DNA from: Ruminococcus flavefaciens
Lineage (GTDB): Bacteria; Bacillota; Clostridia; Oscillospirales; Ruminococcaceae
Direction: 5' to 3'
DNA length: 64,000 bases
Assembly: GCF_900108555.1 (NCBI RefSeq)
Contig: NZ_FNWV01000002.1
Location: 299,389-363,388 of the forward strand
The notes under the pieces were generated by a model that saw only the letters and a program-made list of their open reading frames with translations, had not been told where the DNA came from and made no database searches. This document shows positions 41,340 through 50,102 of this stretch, in pieces (the first letter of the stretch is position 1; the number at the start of each line of letters is the position of its first letter). The position numbers and the translations under genes are program-made.

Positions 41340-43259
41340 ATGTCAAGATCATTTTTTAAGAGGCTGGCAGCAGTTTCAGCAGCTGCCGCAGTGTTCATTC
41401 CTGCTTTAAACCAGCTTCCCGAGAGAGCAGCAACTGTAATGGCTGCTCCTGACGAGTACCATGATGACTGGCTCCATGTCAACGATAAAGCACAAATCGT
41501 TGATATGAACGGCAATGAGGTATGGCTGACAGGTGTAAACTGGTTCGGCTACAACGTTGGAAGCCAGATCTTCGACGGTGCATGGTCGGCAAACGTTCAC
41601 GACTGTCTTGATCTTATTGCAGATCACGGCTTCAATCTTCTCCGTGTACCTATGTCCACAGAGATACTTCTTCAGTGGAAGGCAGGAAAGCCCGATCCCA
41701 TAATCAAGCTCAACGAGTACAAAAACCCTGAGCTCACTGTTGAGGGAGTTGAGGGCGGTACACCTATGTACAGCTTTGACATCTGGAACAAGGTAGTTGA
41801 ATGGTGCAGAGAGGACGGCATCAAGATAATGATGGATATCCACTGCGCTACCACTAATTCCGCAGGTCATAACTTCCCACTCTGGTATGACAGCAGCTTC
41901 AGTGAGAAGGACTGGCTCGATGCTCTTGCATGGTTCGCAGATTACTATAAGGACGACGATACCGTTATCGCTATCGACCTCAAGAACGAGCCTCACGGTA
42001 AAAAAGATGAGGGCAGCTTTGCAAAATGGGACGGTTCGTCCGATGCCAACAACTGGCGTTACGGTGCTGAAAAGGGTGCTAAGGCTTGTCTCGACAAGAA
42101 CCCTAATCTTCTTATAATGGTCGAGGGTATCGAGGTATATCCTAAGATAGAAAAGGGCTATGACTGGAATTCACCTTCAACTGACTACGCTCACTACGGT
42201 GAGTCAGAGTATCAGCCGTATTACGGCGCATGGTGGGGAGCTAACTTCCGCGGTGCAAAGGATTTCCCTGTAGACCTTGGCGAACATCAGAGCCAGCTGG
42301 TTTATTCTCCACATGATTACGGTCCGTTCGTATACGAGCAGGAATGGTTCCACTTAACAGGCACAAAGCCAAACTGGACAAGCTATAAGTTCGATGAGGA
42401 GTCTCTCCTTAAAGAATACTGGCATGACACATGGGCTTATCTTGTAGAAGATCATATTGCTCCGCTTCTCATGGGCGAATGGGGCGGCTTCATAGACAAG
42501 GAAAACGATCCGTCAGGCGCAAATACTCACTGGCTCACAACTCTTCGTGACTACATGATAAAGAAGCGTATCCACCACACATTCTGGTGCTTCAATGAGA
42601 ACTCCTCGGATACAGGCGGACTTATGTACGATAACTTCCAGAAGTGGGACGATGAGAAGTACGAATTTGTAGAGCCATCGCTCTGGCAGACTGCAAGCGG
42701 TAAGTACATAAGTCTTGACCACAAGATCCCGCTCGGAACAGCTGGCAACGGCGTTTCACTTGGCGACTTCGTAGCCTCAGGTGAGGGAAGCAACATGGAC
42801 GGCGGTACAAGCGGCAGCGGCATAGTTGTTCCAAAGACAACAACTACTACAACAAAGCCTGTAACTACTACCGAAACTATAACAACTTCTGCAACAACGA
42901 GCAAGACTACAACTGAAACAACTACAACTACTACCACAAGCAAGACAACTGCTTCTGCAACAACTTCGACTACAGTAACAACTCCTCAGACAACAACGAG
43001 CGTTATTGATACTGACGGAGTATGGGGCGATGCTAACAGCGACGGCACTGTAGATATGTCAGACGTTGTTCTTATCATGCAGAGCCTTGCAAATCCTAAT
43101 AAATACGGCGTGAATGGTACTGACAAAAATCATATCACAGCAGTGGGACTTAAATACGGTTCTGTTGTAAACAATAACGGAAGCGTTACAAACGGTGATG
43201 CTCTTGAGATACAGCTTTTCTTACTTGGAAAGCGTACTGATCTTACTCCAAAAGCTTAA
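41340..43259 (+). CDS. Cellulosomal GH5 endoglucanase with dockerin
   Basis: This secreted cellulase has 639 residues. A signal peptide (about 1-33) precedes a GH5 TIM barrel (about 40-475). NEVWLTGVNWFGYNVGSQIF and FNLLRVPMSTEILLQWK fit the GH5_1/A1-type subgroup. The acid/base Glu217 lies in DLKNEPHG and the nucleophile Glu380 in LLMGEWGG. A long Thr/Ser linker (about 495-555) leads to a dockerin (GDANSDGTVDMSDVVLIMQS). The second calcium loop reads GSVVNNNGSVTNGDAL, lacking the usual Asp at its first ligand position. No CBM is present. It has its own promoter and terminator. Confidence 0.95.
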   Translation: MSRSFFKRLAAVSAAAAVFIPALNQLPERAATVMAAPDEYHDDWLHVNDKAQIVDMNGNEVWLTGVNWFGYNVGSQIFDGAWSANVHDCLDLIADHGFNLLRVPMSTEILLQWKAGKPDPIIKLNEYKNPELTVEGVEGGTPMYSFDIWNKVVEWCREDGIKIMMDIHCATTNSAGHNFPLWYDSSFSEKDWLDALAWFADYYKDDDTVIAIDLKNEPHGKKDEGSFAKWDGSSDANNWRYGAEKGAKACLDKNPNLLIMVEGIEVYPKIEKGYDWNSPSTDYAHYGESEYQPYYGAWWGANFRGAKDFPVDLGEHQSQLVYSPHDYGPFVYEQEWFHLTGTKPNWTSYKFDEESLLKEYWHDTWAYLVEDHIAPLLMGEWGGFIDKENDPSGANTHWLTTLRDYMIKKRIHHTFWCFNENSSDTGGLMYDNFQKWDDEKYEFVEPSLWQTASGKYISLDHKIPLGTAGNGVSLGDFVASGEGSNMDGGTSGSGIVVPKTTTTTTKPVTTTETITTSATTSKTTTETTTTTTTSKTTASATTSTTVTTPQTTTSVIDTDGVWGDANSDGTVDMSDVVLIMQSLANPNKYGVNGTDKNHITAVGLKYGSVVNNNGSVTNGDALEIQLFLLGKRTDLTPKA

Positions 43260-43267
43260 TAAGAACT

Positions 43268-43296
43268 GCGGCACGGTATTATCGTGCCGCTTTTTT
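43268..43296 (+). terminator. Terminator of the GH5 gene
   Basis: The stem GCGGCACG / CGTGCCGC is followed by six T. Confidence 0.9.
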
Positions 43297-43604
43297 GCCT
43301 ATTTAACAATGGGGAGCAGATGTATTTGCATAGACTGATAATGAGCGTATTTCATAAATATTTACATAGGCTGCCGCTGATTGATAATGCAAACAAACCG
43401 TGTATTTGTTTAACATCAATGCATATGCATAACAACTAACAGTTTAGTCTTTTCAATGATTTTTTGTGAACAATTTATGAAAATGATTGGCAAAAGTCAA
43501 TATCTATGCTATAATAAATACATAGATCAAGCGCGCTGATTTATTAAAGCTATAGACATATCAAAGCTATAGACATCAAATTATGACAAAGAGGTTTTTT
43601 AGAA
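43297..43604. other. AT-rich gene-free region before the peptidoglycan-binding-like gene
   Basis: These 308 bp hold no gene. Visible are ATGCATATGCAT-like palindromic sequence near 43420, the promoter at 43487-43515, and two tandem copies of AAAGCTATAGACAT (43546-43559 and 43563-43576, 17-bp period) between promoter and start. Confidence 0.65.
43487..43515 (+). promoter_or_regulatory. Promoter of the small secreted protein gene
   Basis: TTGGCA (43487-43492) and TATAAT (43510-43515) have a 17-bp spacer. Confidence 0.78.
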
Positions 43605-44048
43605 ATGAATATTATTAAGAAGGCATTTGTTGTTGCATCAGCAGCAGTTTTATGTGCAGCTCCGCTCGCACCATCAGTAGCAAACAGCGTATCTCTCTTT
43701 AAAAATACAGCAATCACAGCATCAGCAGAAGATAAATATACAGACAAGTACTGGCGTTTCCAGACAGCTTCAAGAGCAAACGGATATTATGAGTCATGGA
43801 AGTCTTACAGCGAAGTAAAGTGGATCCAAGCTGCATATAACTGGATACTTGACAATTATACAAACAATGGCGGAAGATCTAAGATAGTAGTTGACGGATA
43901 TTATGGCCCAAATACAACAGCGGCTGTTAAGTACATCCAGAGAACAACTTTTAACAACAAGAAAAAAGGTTATACAGTTGGTAAAATAAAGGAAGATGGA
44001 TACTGTGGAAAGGATACACAGGCAAAGATAAAGAAGATCTTCTATTGA
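43605..44048 (+). CDS. Small secreted peptidoglycan-binding-like protein
   Basis: This 147-residue protein has a signal peptide (about 1-43, ending near ITASA-ED). The mature part contains VKWIQAAYNWILDNYTNNGG, VDGYYGPNTTAAVKYIQRTT and EDGYCGKDTQAKIKKIF. The repeated (V/E)DGYxGxxT.A..K.IQ pattern is that of PG_binding_1 domains, here as the only domain. It may bind the cell wall without cutting it, or be a secreted accessory protein. An in-frame partner hydrolase is not adjacent. AAAGAGG lies upstream of the ATG. Confidence 0.85.
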   Translation: MNIIKKAFVVASAAVLCAAPLAPSVANSVSLFKNTAITASAEDKYTDKYWRFQTASRANGYYESWKSYSEVKWIQAAYNWILDNYTNNGGRSKIVVDGYYGPNTTAAVKYIQRTTFNNKKKGYTVGKIKEDGYCGKDTQAKIKKIFY

Positions 44049-44071
44049 TCTTAACAAAAGACATTGATCGA

Positions 44072-44103
44072 AAAAGGGCGGACTTATTGTCCGTCCTTTT
44101 TAT
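44072..44103 (+). terminator. Terminator of the small secreted protein gene
   Basis: The stem AGGGCGGAC / GTCCGTCCT (one G-U pair) is followed by a T-run. Confidence 0.85.
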
Positions 44104-44189
44104 GTCATTCGCATTGGACAGTGAGCATGAAATATGCTTTACAAGAAACACAACTTATCCTGTACGCCCGTTTTTTATGCATTGCTAAT

Positions 44190-44245
44190 TAAATATGCTG
44201 CCCCTACAAGCTAACTGCTAATGGCTAAGGGCTAAAGGCTATTAA
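44190..44245. repeat. Short repeat tract upstream of greA
   Basis: GCTGCCCCTACAAGC, the right edge of a hairpin-family unit, is followed by the tract CTAACTGCTAATGGCTAA-type. The structure ends 5 bp before the greA -35. Confidence 0.6.
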
Positions 44246-44249
44246 AGGG

Positions 44250-44278
44250 TTGACTTTTTTTGCGTAATATAGTATAAT
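44250..44278 (+). promoter_or_regulatory. Promoter of greA-lysS
   Basis: TTGACT (44250-44255) and TATAAT (44273-44278) have a 17-bp spacer. Confidence 0.85.
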
Positions 44279-44324
44279 TGTATGTAATGCTATTTATTAT
44301 TAAATATATAAGGAGTGCATTGAT

Positions 44325-44795
44325 ATGGCTACAAAGAAGATGTCCAGAGAAAGCTACGACAAGCTCGTCGCTGAGCTCGATGACCTTAAGATCAATAAAC
44401 GTAAGGAAGTTGCTGAAAGACTTAAAGTTGCCCGTTCCTACGGAGACCTCTCCGAGAACGCTGAGTACGATGAGGCTAAAAACGAACAGGCTATCCTCGA
44501 AGCTCATATCCAGGAGCTTCAGTATACCATTGACAATGCTGAGATCGTTGACGATGATAGCATTTCCGTTGACGAGATCGGTATGAGCTCCAAGATCACT
44601 ATCAAACGCCTTGACAACGGCAAGATCGAAACTTTCACTATCGTTGGTACTAACCATGCAAACGTAAGAGAAGGTCTTATCTCAGACGAGTCTCCTATCG
44701 GCAAGGCTGCTATGAAAAAGAGAGTCGGCGATATATTCATCGTTGAAGCTCCCGCAGGCGAGCTGAAGTTCGAGGTCGTTGAGATCTCCAAGTAA
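44325..44795 (+). CDS. greA: Transcription elongation factor GreA
   Basis: This 156-residue protein has the usual GreA length. The N-terminal coiled coil has ARSYGDLSENAEYDEAKNEQ, which places acidic residues at the tip that enters the polymerase secondary channel and triggers cleavage of backtracked RNA. The C-terminal FKBP-like domain ends SPIGKAAMKKRVGDIFIVEA. lysS follows after 20 bp, a common greA-lysS pairing. Confidence 0.96.
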   Translation: MATKKMSRESYDKLVAELDDLKINKRKEVAERLKVARSYGDLSENAEYDEAKNEQAILEAHIQELQYTIDNAEIVDDDSISVDEIGMSSKITIKRLDNGKIETFTIVGTNHANVREGLISDESPIGKAAMKKRVGDIFIVEAPAGELKFEVVEISK

Positions 44796-44815
44796 AATGC
44801 GAAAGGACATTTAAA

Positions 44816-46399
44816 ATGAGCGAAAATCAGGTAAACACCCCTGCTCAGGCTGAGGAAGAGCCTGTACAGGATATTAATATACTCAAGAAGGACAGACTTG
44901 ATAAGCTTGCTGATCTGCGCGAGCTCGGTCACGATCCTTTTACTATCACAAAGTTTGACGTTACTGGTCATGCTGCTGACTACAAGAAGGAGTACGAGGC
45001 TAAGGAAGCCGAGATACTTGCTGCTGTAGGCGATGACGAAGAGAAAAAGGCTGCCGAGCTTGAAAAGCTCAATGAGAATATTATCCGTATCGCAGGTCGT
45101 ATCATGAGCTGGAGAGATATGGGTAAGGCTAACTTCATCGACGTTCGTGACAAGTCTGACCGTATACAGGTCTATGTACGTTCAAACGATGTCGGTGCAG
45201 ACCTTTTCAAAGAATTCAAGAAAAAGTGGGACATCGGTGATATCATCGGTGTTGAGGGATATGTTTTCAGAACCCGCAAGGGCGAGATCTCTATCCATGC
45301 AAAGAGCATCACTCTGCTCACCAAGTCACTTCTTCCGCTTCCCGAAAAGTGGCATGGTCTCAGAGATACAGATACAAGATACCGTCAGCGTTACCTCGAT
45401 CTCGTTATCAATCCCGAGGTAAAGGACACTTTCATCAAGCGTTCAAAGGTAATATCTTCTATCAGACGTTACCTTGACGATCAGGGCTTTATGGAAGTTG
45501 AGACTCCTATGCTTGTTTCAAATGCAGGCGGTGCAGCTGCAAGACCTTTCGAGACTCACTACAACGCTCTCGATGAAGATGTAAAGCTCCGTATCAGCCT
45601 TGAGCTCTACTTAAAGAGACTCATCGTCGGCGGACTTGAAAGAGTTTACGAAATAGGCAGAGTTTTCCGTAACGAGGGTGTTGATACACGTCATAACCCT
45701 GAGTTCACACTCATGGAGCTCTATCAGGCTTATACTGATTACTACGGAATGATGGACCTTACAGAGAATATGTTCCGCCATGTTGCTCAGGAAGTATGTG
45801 GTACTACCTGCGTTCCTTACGGTGAGCACATGATCGACCTGGGCAAGCCTTTCGAGCGTCTTACTATGATAGATGCTGTCAAGAAGTACTCAGGAGTTGA
45901 CTTCAACGAGATAAAGACTCTTGAAGAAGCTCGCAAGATAGCTGACGAAAAGGGCGTAGAGTATGAGAACCGCCACAAGCGCGGCGATATCCTCAATCTC
46001 TTCTTCGAGGCTTATGTTGAGGAACACCTCATTCAGCCTACTTTCATTATGGATCACCCGATAGAGATCTCTCCTCTTACAAAGAAGAAGCCCGATGCTC
46101 CTGATTATGTTGAGCGTTTCGAGCTCTTCATTACAGGAAGAGAAATGTGTAATGCTTACTCTGAGCTCAACGACCCTATCGATCAGCGTGAGCGTTTCAA
46201 GGCTCAGGAAGAAGCTCTCAGCCAGGGTGATGAAGAAGCTAACCGTACAGATGAGGACTTCCTCAATGCTCTTGAGATCGGTATGCCTCCTACAGGCGGT
46301 ATCGGCTACGGTATCGACCGCCTTGTAATGCTTCTCACAAACAGTCCGTCTATCAGAGACGTACTTCTCTTCCCCACACTTAAAAGTCTTGATAAATAA
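44816..46399 (+). CDS. lysS: Lysyl-tRNA synthetase (class II)
   Basis: This 527-residue enzyme charges tRNA-Lys. The N-terminal OB-fold anticodon-binding domain (about 70-180; IRIAGRIMSWRDMGKANFID) is followed by the class II catalytic core. Motif 2 is FRNEGVDTRHNPEFTLMELY and motif 3 is GIGYGIDRLVMLL (as GGIGYGIDRL). The N terminus has an extra acidic/Gln-rich stretch of about 20 residues. It is co-transcribed with greA. Confidence 0.97.
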   Translation: MSENQVNTPAQAEEEPVQDINILKKDRLDKLADLRELGHDPFTITKFDVTGHAADYKKEYEAKEAEILAAVGDDEEKKAAELEKLNENIIRIAGRIMSWRDMGKANFIDVRDKSDRIQVYVRSNDVGADLFKEFKKKWDIGDIIGVEGYVFRTRKGEISIHAKSITLLTKSLLPLPEKWHGLRDTDTRYRQRYLDLVINPEVKDTFIKRSKVISSIRRYLDDQGFMEVETPMLVSNAGGAAARPFETHYNALDEDVKLRISLELYLKRLIVGGLERVYEIGRVFRNEGVDTRHNPEFTLMELYQAYTDYYGMMDLTENMFRHVAQEVCGTTCVPYGEHMIDLGKPFERLTMIDAVKKYSGVDFNEIKTLEEARKIADEKGVEYENRHKRGDILNLFFEAYVEEHLIQPTFIMDHPIEISPLTKKKPDAPDYVERFELFITGREMCNAYSELNDPIDQRERFKAQEEALSQGDEEANRTDEDFLNALEIGMPPTGGIGYGIDRLVMLLTNSPSIRDVLLFPTLKSLDK

Positions 46400-46417
46400 A
46401 CCTGAATAAAACCACAT

Positions 46418-46440
46418 ACAGGCGGCAGTTGCCGCCTGTT
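46418..46440 (+). terminator. Stem-loop after lysS
   Basis: The arms ACAGGCGGCA / TGCCGCCTGT with almost no loop have only a short T-rich tail. It may attenuate rather than stop transcription into the next gene. Confidence 0.5.
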
Positions 46441-46459
46441 ATCATTAAAGGATATATTT

Positions 46460-47371
46460 ATGAATGATAAAAATAACAATAAGCCGATAGCAGATGACGA
46501 TGAAAAGCTTGACATAAAAAAGAGCGTTTTCCAAGTTAATAAGGAAATGCAGCAGAAGCGTCAGGAAGAGCTTGAAGCTCAGCAGGCTGAACTGGAACGT
46601 CAGTACGCTCAGCGCGAAAAGGAAAAGCAGGAGGCTTATGAAAAAAAGCTCCTTGATGAAAAGATCGAGCTCATGCGCTTAAAGCAGGGACTTATTGAAG
46701 AAAGCGAAACTATCCATGAGGAAAAGGAAGAAGAGATCAAGCTCACATTTGGAAAAAAGATAAGCAATTTCTTCTATCATAACAAATGGTGGCTGGGACT
46801 TGGCGCATTTTTCGTTTGTCTTGGCTCTTACCTCATATACGATATCGTTACGAAGCCCCGTCCCGATATGGTAATTCTTATGCTTTGCGATAATGCTGTT
46901 GTCGGTAACTCGGCTTACCTTGAAGAGTACTTTACCGAATTCGGTGAGGACTCCAATAAGAACGGGAAAACAGAGGTCGCTGTGTACTATATCCCTTACG
47001 GCGATGACGATTACACCAATTACCAGAACGGAGTTACAAATAAGCTTACTACTTACCTCAATAACGAAGAAAGTATTATGATGATCGGCAATGAAAAAAC
47101 CGTTACCGATCTTATCGTTACTCCTGAGGAGTATCTGATAGACCTTAGTACACTGTACCCCGATAATCCTCATGTAGAAAAGTATTTCTTCTACCTCAGG
47201 GATACGGATATTGCCGATAAACTGGGAGTTCCAAAGAGTTCGATCACCGATGATATGTTCATTGCGCTCCGCAAGCCTAAAGATGTTATGGACGCTTCAC
47301 AGGAGGAAATGCAGGAGACATACGATAAGGATATAGCTACGATCAACAGAATAATCAATGACCTTACATAA
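46460..47371 (+). CDS. Coiled-coil, single-pass membrane protein of unknown function
   Basis: This 303-residue protein has a highly charged N-terminal coiled coil (about 25-100; KEMQQKRQEELEAQQAELER), then one transmembrane helix (WWLGLGAFFVCLGSYLIYDI, about 113-135). The extracytoplasmic domain (about 140-300; PDMVILMLCDNAVVGNSAYL) is not of a family I recognise. No signal peptide is present, so the coiled coil is predicted to be cytoplasmic. It follows lysS by 60 bp and is probably partly co-transcribed. Confidence 0.8.
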   Translation: MNDKNNNKPIADDDEKLDIKKSVFQVNKEMQQKRQEELEAQQAELERQYAQREKEKQEAYEKKLLDEKIELMRLKQGLIEESETIHEEKEEEIKLTFGKKISNFFYHNKWWLGLGAFFVCLGSYLIYDIVTKPRPDMVILMLCDNAVVGNSAYLEEYFTEFGEDSNKNGKTEVAVYYIPYGDDDYTNYQNGVTNKLTTYLNNEESIMMIGNEKTVTDLIVTPEEYLIDLSTLYPDNPHVEKYFFYLRDTDIADKLGVPKSSITDDMFIALRKPKDVMDASQEEMQETYDKDIATINRIINDLT

Positions 47372-47373
47372 AT

Positions 47374-47399
47374 AAAACCACCCGTTAAGGGTGGTTTTT
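47374..47399. terminator. Bidirectional terminator at a convergent gene pair
   Basis: AAAACCACCC pairs with GGGTGGTTTT, with A/T-runs on both sides. It serves the coiled-coil gene (plus) and touches the end of the zinc-ribbon gene (minus). Confidence 0.85.
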
Positions 47400-48651
47400 A
47401 TCTTCTGCGTTTTCGTTTGGACAGGTGTTTTGATGAGAAATCATCTAAGCTCCAGAGCTTTTGCTCGTCATAACGCTTTGAATTGTAGTAGACTTTTTTG
47501 ATCGGTATTGCATTGACTACTTCCCTTGCAAAGGCATAAAACGCTATTATTAAAATGATCCCTATGCACAGAAAAAATATTAATACCACACTGGAGCTTC
47601 TTAAAAGATCATTGTTTTTATAAATGAACAGTAGCGATATAAATAAAACTATCAACGCAAACGCTGACCAGAAAACGGATTTCAGTCTTGATTTTCTTGG
47701 AAGCTTGTCAACTCTCATTTCTCCAGTCTGTCCGTTCATGGCATATGTGAATTCTTCATCGTTATACTTTATTTTCAGAAGCCACACGGGCACAAGATAA
47801 TATGCAAGCTTTCGGTTACGCATATACTGATTCAGACTTTCATTCATAAGCCTGTCCAGTTTTTCGCTTGTATCCAAAGGCTCTTCATCATCCTTTTTCA
47901 GTAAAAAAACAGCGTTTATGTAAACGTTATAATCCATCCTTAAGACCGAGTCTGTCATTTTCATTGCGTTTTCAGCACCTATAATATACCTGCTGGCACA
48001 AAATCCCGTAAGGCATGACTCGCTGAACTCCTCCGCCTCGCTGTAATCATAGGGCAGCAGTGTGTAGAAAACATCTTCTTTCACGTCTGCATCATTGGCA
48101 AGTATGGGATAATCATTTACGATAACGCTGTAGCTTTCCTCGGGCTCGTATTTACAGCTGTATCGCCATACGGGTATGTAATAACCGATAATATCATTCT
48201 TGGCGGACTTGCTGTGGAACTCCTTCGGTACTCTTCTGAACTCAGACAGGTATTCGGTATACTTATCCCAGAACTCCGCTGATGTTACTTTGAAAGGTAT
48301 CACCTTATCGGGACGGATATCGCCGTCAAGATCAGAGGGGATTATCACATAGTGCTTGCAGTATGGACATCTGGCAGACGCATAAAATGACTTTGTTACT
48401 ATTTTTCCGCCGCATGAAGAACATTCAAATTCCTCAAGCTTCTCCTGCTCGTAAGGCTCCCAGACGTATTTTGTTCTGTCCACCCAGTCGAAATCCGAGA
48501 GCTTGTCATCGGCTATTTCATTGAAATGGGAACGAACATATTCAAGGTCGTATTTTTTTGAACAGAAACGGCATACCATGCTCTGATGATCTATATCAAA
48601 ACGCATCGGTGCTCCGCAGGACGGACATTTATATTCGGTCACATCTGCCAT
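47398..48651 (-). CDS. Zinc-ribbon membrane protein (TFIIB-type zinc ribbon-containing)
   Basis: This protein has about 417 residues. The N terminus carries two zinc ribbons: YKCPSCGAPMRFDIDHQSMV with CRFCSKKY, and ECSSCGGKIVTKSFYASA with CPYCKHY. A middle domain (IGYYIPVWRYSCKYEPEESY) is typical of clostridial TFIIB-type zinc-ribbon proteins, and two transmembrane helices lie near 320-375. A very basic tail (SKHLSKRKRRR) ends it. The function is unknown. The ATG at 48651 is chosen because AGGTGG lies upstream; the in-frame GTG at 48663 lies inside that site. It follows hemW by 19 bp. Confidence 0.85.
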   Translation of the reverse strand: MADVTEYKCPSCGAPMRFDIDHQSMVCRFCSKKYDLEYVRSHFNEIADDKLSDFDWVDRTKYVWEPYEQEKLEEFECSSCGGKIVTKSFYASARCPYCKHYVIIPSDLDGDIRPDKVIPFKVTSAEFWDKYTEYLSEFRRVPKEFHSKSAKNDIIGYYIPVWRYSCKYEPEESYSVIVNDYPILANDADVKEDVFYTLLPYDYSEAEEFSESCLTGFCASRYIIGAENAMKMTDSVLRMDYNVYINAVFLLKKDDEEPLDTSEKLDRLMNESLNQYMRNRKLAYYLVPVWLLKIKYNDEEFTYAMNGQTGEMRVDKLPRKSRLKSVFWSAFALIVLFISLLFIYKNNDLLRSSSVVLIFFLCIGIILIIAFYAFAREVVNAIPIKKVYYNSKRYDEQKLWSLDDFSSKHLSKRKRRR

Positions 48652-48670
48652 TTTATCCACCACCTAAAAA

Positions 48671-49765
48671 TCAGAAAATAAGATATTCGATAACGGAATT
48701 GGACATGAGGAAGCCTTTGGCGGTCAGCCATATCCTCTCGCCGTCAGTCTCTGCATAGCCGTCCCTTATAAGGGGCGGCATTTTCATTTCTATATCACTG
48801 CGATGCTCCGAAACATCGCTGAGTCTGAGTCCCTCTTTTAGACGCAGACGAAGCATTGCGAACTCCTCAAAGCCGCAGGGGCTTTCGTCCGTTACCGTTA
48901 CGTTCTGGAACTCACTTGCTATAAAATCTGCAATATCACGCTCAACCGCAAACCTCTTGCCCTGATAGCAGGAATGTGCAGCAGGACCTATGCCGAGGTA
49001 GTCCTGACACTTCCAGTAGCGGCTGTTGTGTCTGCTCTCATAGCCTTGCTTTGCGAAGTTCGACACCTCATATTGCATAAATCCGCGCTCTTCAAGGAGT
49101 CTCACCATTTCGAGGTAAAGCTCCGCAGAAAAATCATCGTCGGGAAGTCGGCGGCGTATCTCATCACAGTCGAAAGGAGTGCCGTTCTCGGTATTTAGTA
49201 TGTAAGCCGAGATATGCTGTATGGGCAGAGCCGTCAGCCTTTCCGCGGAGTATTGCAGGCTCTCCTTTTTCTGGTCGGGCAGAGCTATCATAAGGTCGCA
49301 GGAGATATTCTCAAAGCCTGCATCTGCCGCATCAAGCACAGCCTGTTCCGCTCTCGCCGCAGTATGTACGCGCCCAAGAGTTTTAAGCTCGTCATCTATC
49401 ATGGACTGTACGCCTATGGAAAGACGGTTTATGCCTGCGCCGTGCAGGTCTTTCAGCTTATCCGATGTTAGTGTACAGGGATTTGCTTCGAGAGTTATCT
49501 CCGCATCGCTGTCGAGAGAAAAACATCTGCCTGTCTCGTTTATGATGCTTTCAAGCTGACAGGCAGAAAGAAGTGACGGAGTACCGCCGCCAAAATATAA
49601 TGTATCAACTTTAGTTCCGCAGTCACCGTAATGGCGGATATTCCGCAGAACTGCTCCAACGTAGCTCTCTGCCTGTGATTTAGTCCAGTTTACAGAATAA
49701 AAATCACAGTAGGCACATTTCTTGCCGCAGAAAGGTACGTGGATATATATACCTAATGTGCTCAT
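48671..49765 (-). CDS. hemW: HemW-type radical SAM protein (heme chaperone-like)
   Basis: This 364-residue protein starts MSTLGIYIHVPFCGKKCAYC with the radical-SAM CxxxCxxC motif (about 13-20). VDTLYFGGGTPSLL and EANPCTLTSDKL follow the HemN/HemW pattern. The N-terminal extension and catalytic-site extras of true coproporphyrinogen oxidase HemN are missing, so HemW, a heme-handling protein, is the better name. It lies downstream of lepA, the usual clostridial arrangement, with two small membrane proteins between. Its start overlaps the upstream gene by 4 bp. Confidence 0.92.
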   Translation of the reverse strand: MSTLGIYIHVPFCGKKCAYCDFYSVNWTKSQAESYVGAVLRNIRHYGDCGTKVDTLYFGGGTPSLLSACQLESIINETGRCFSLDSDAEITLEANPCTLTSDKLKDLHGAGINRLSIGVQSMIDDELKTLGRVHTAARAEQAVLDAADAGFENISCDLMIALPDQKKESLQYSAERLTALPIQHISAYILNTENGTPFDCDEIRRRLPDDDFSAELYLEMVRLLEERGFMQYEVSNFAKQGYESRHNSRYWKCQDYLGIGPAAHSCYQGKRFAVERDIADFIASEFQNVTVTDESPCGFEEFAMLRLRLKEGLRLSDVSEHRSDIEMKMPPLIRDGYAETDGERIWLTAKGFLMSNSVIEYLIF

Positions 49766-50100
49766 TTGTATGCGTCAATTCGTATGGACTGTTCAAGCTT
49801 GAAGAAAAACGCATGAACTATCCTTGGAACAAGAAACATTGAAAGAACAAGTCCCAAGACCATAGGTATTTCGTAAAAATGCAACCAATCGTTATATTCT
49901 GCGTTAAGGTAGATATAGACAACGAAAATAAAGGCAACAAGACAGTATAGTGCATCAAATATAGTTGCTCCCTTACCGTTTACACAGAGATTTCCGCATT
50001 TTGGACAGGTCTTTCCCTTTGACCTCATATTCCCTGCCATAGCTTTTCTCATGGGAGTAAAAGTCTTTTCGCCGCAGTGCGGACAGGTGTATATACTCAT
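49762..50100 (-). CDS. Small zinc-finger membrane protein
   Basis: This 112-residue protein has an N-terminal zinc ribbon (YTCPHCGEKTFTP; KTCPKCGNLC) and two transmembrane helices (about 50-66 and 77-98). No function is known. It is packed between the 144-residue membrane protein (2-bp gap) and hemW (4-bp overlap), which supports it as a real gene of the lepA operon. Confidence 0.78.
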   Translation of the reverse strand: MSIYTCPHCGEKTFTPMRKAMAGNMRSKGKTCPKCGNLCVNGKGATIFDALYCLVAFIFVVYIYLNAEYNDWLHFYEIPMVLGLVLSMFLVPRIVHAFFFKLEQSIRIDAYK

Positions 50101-50102
50101 TA

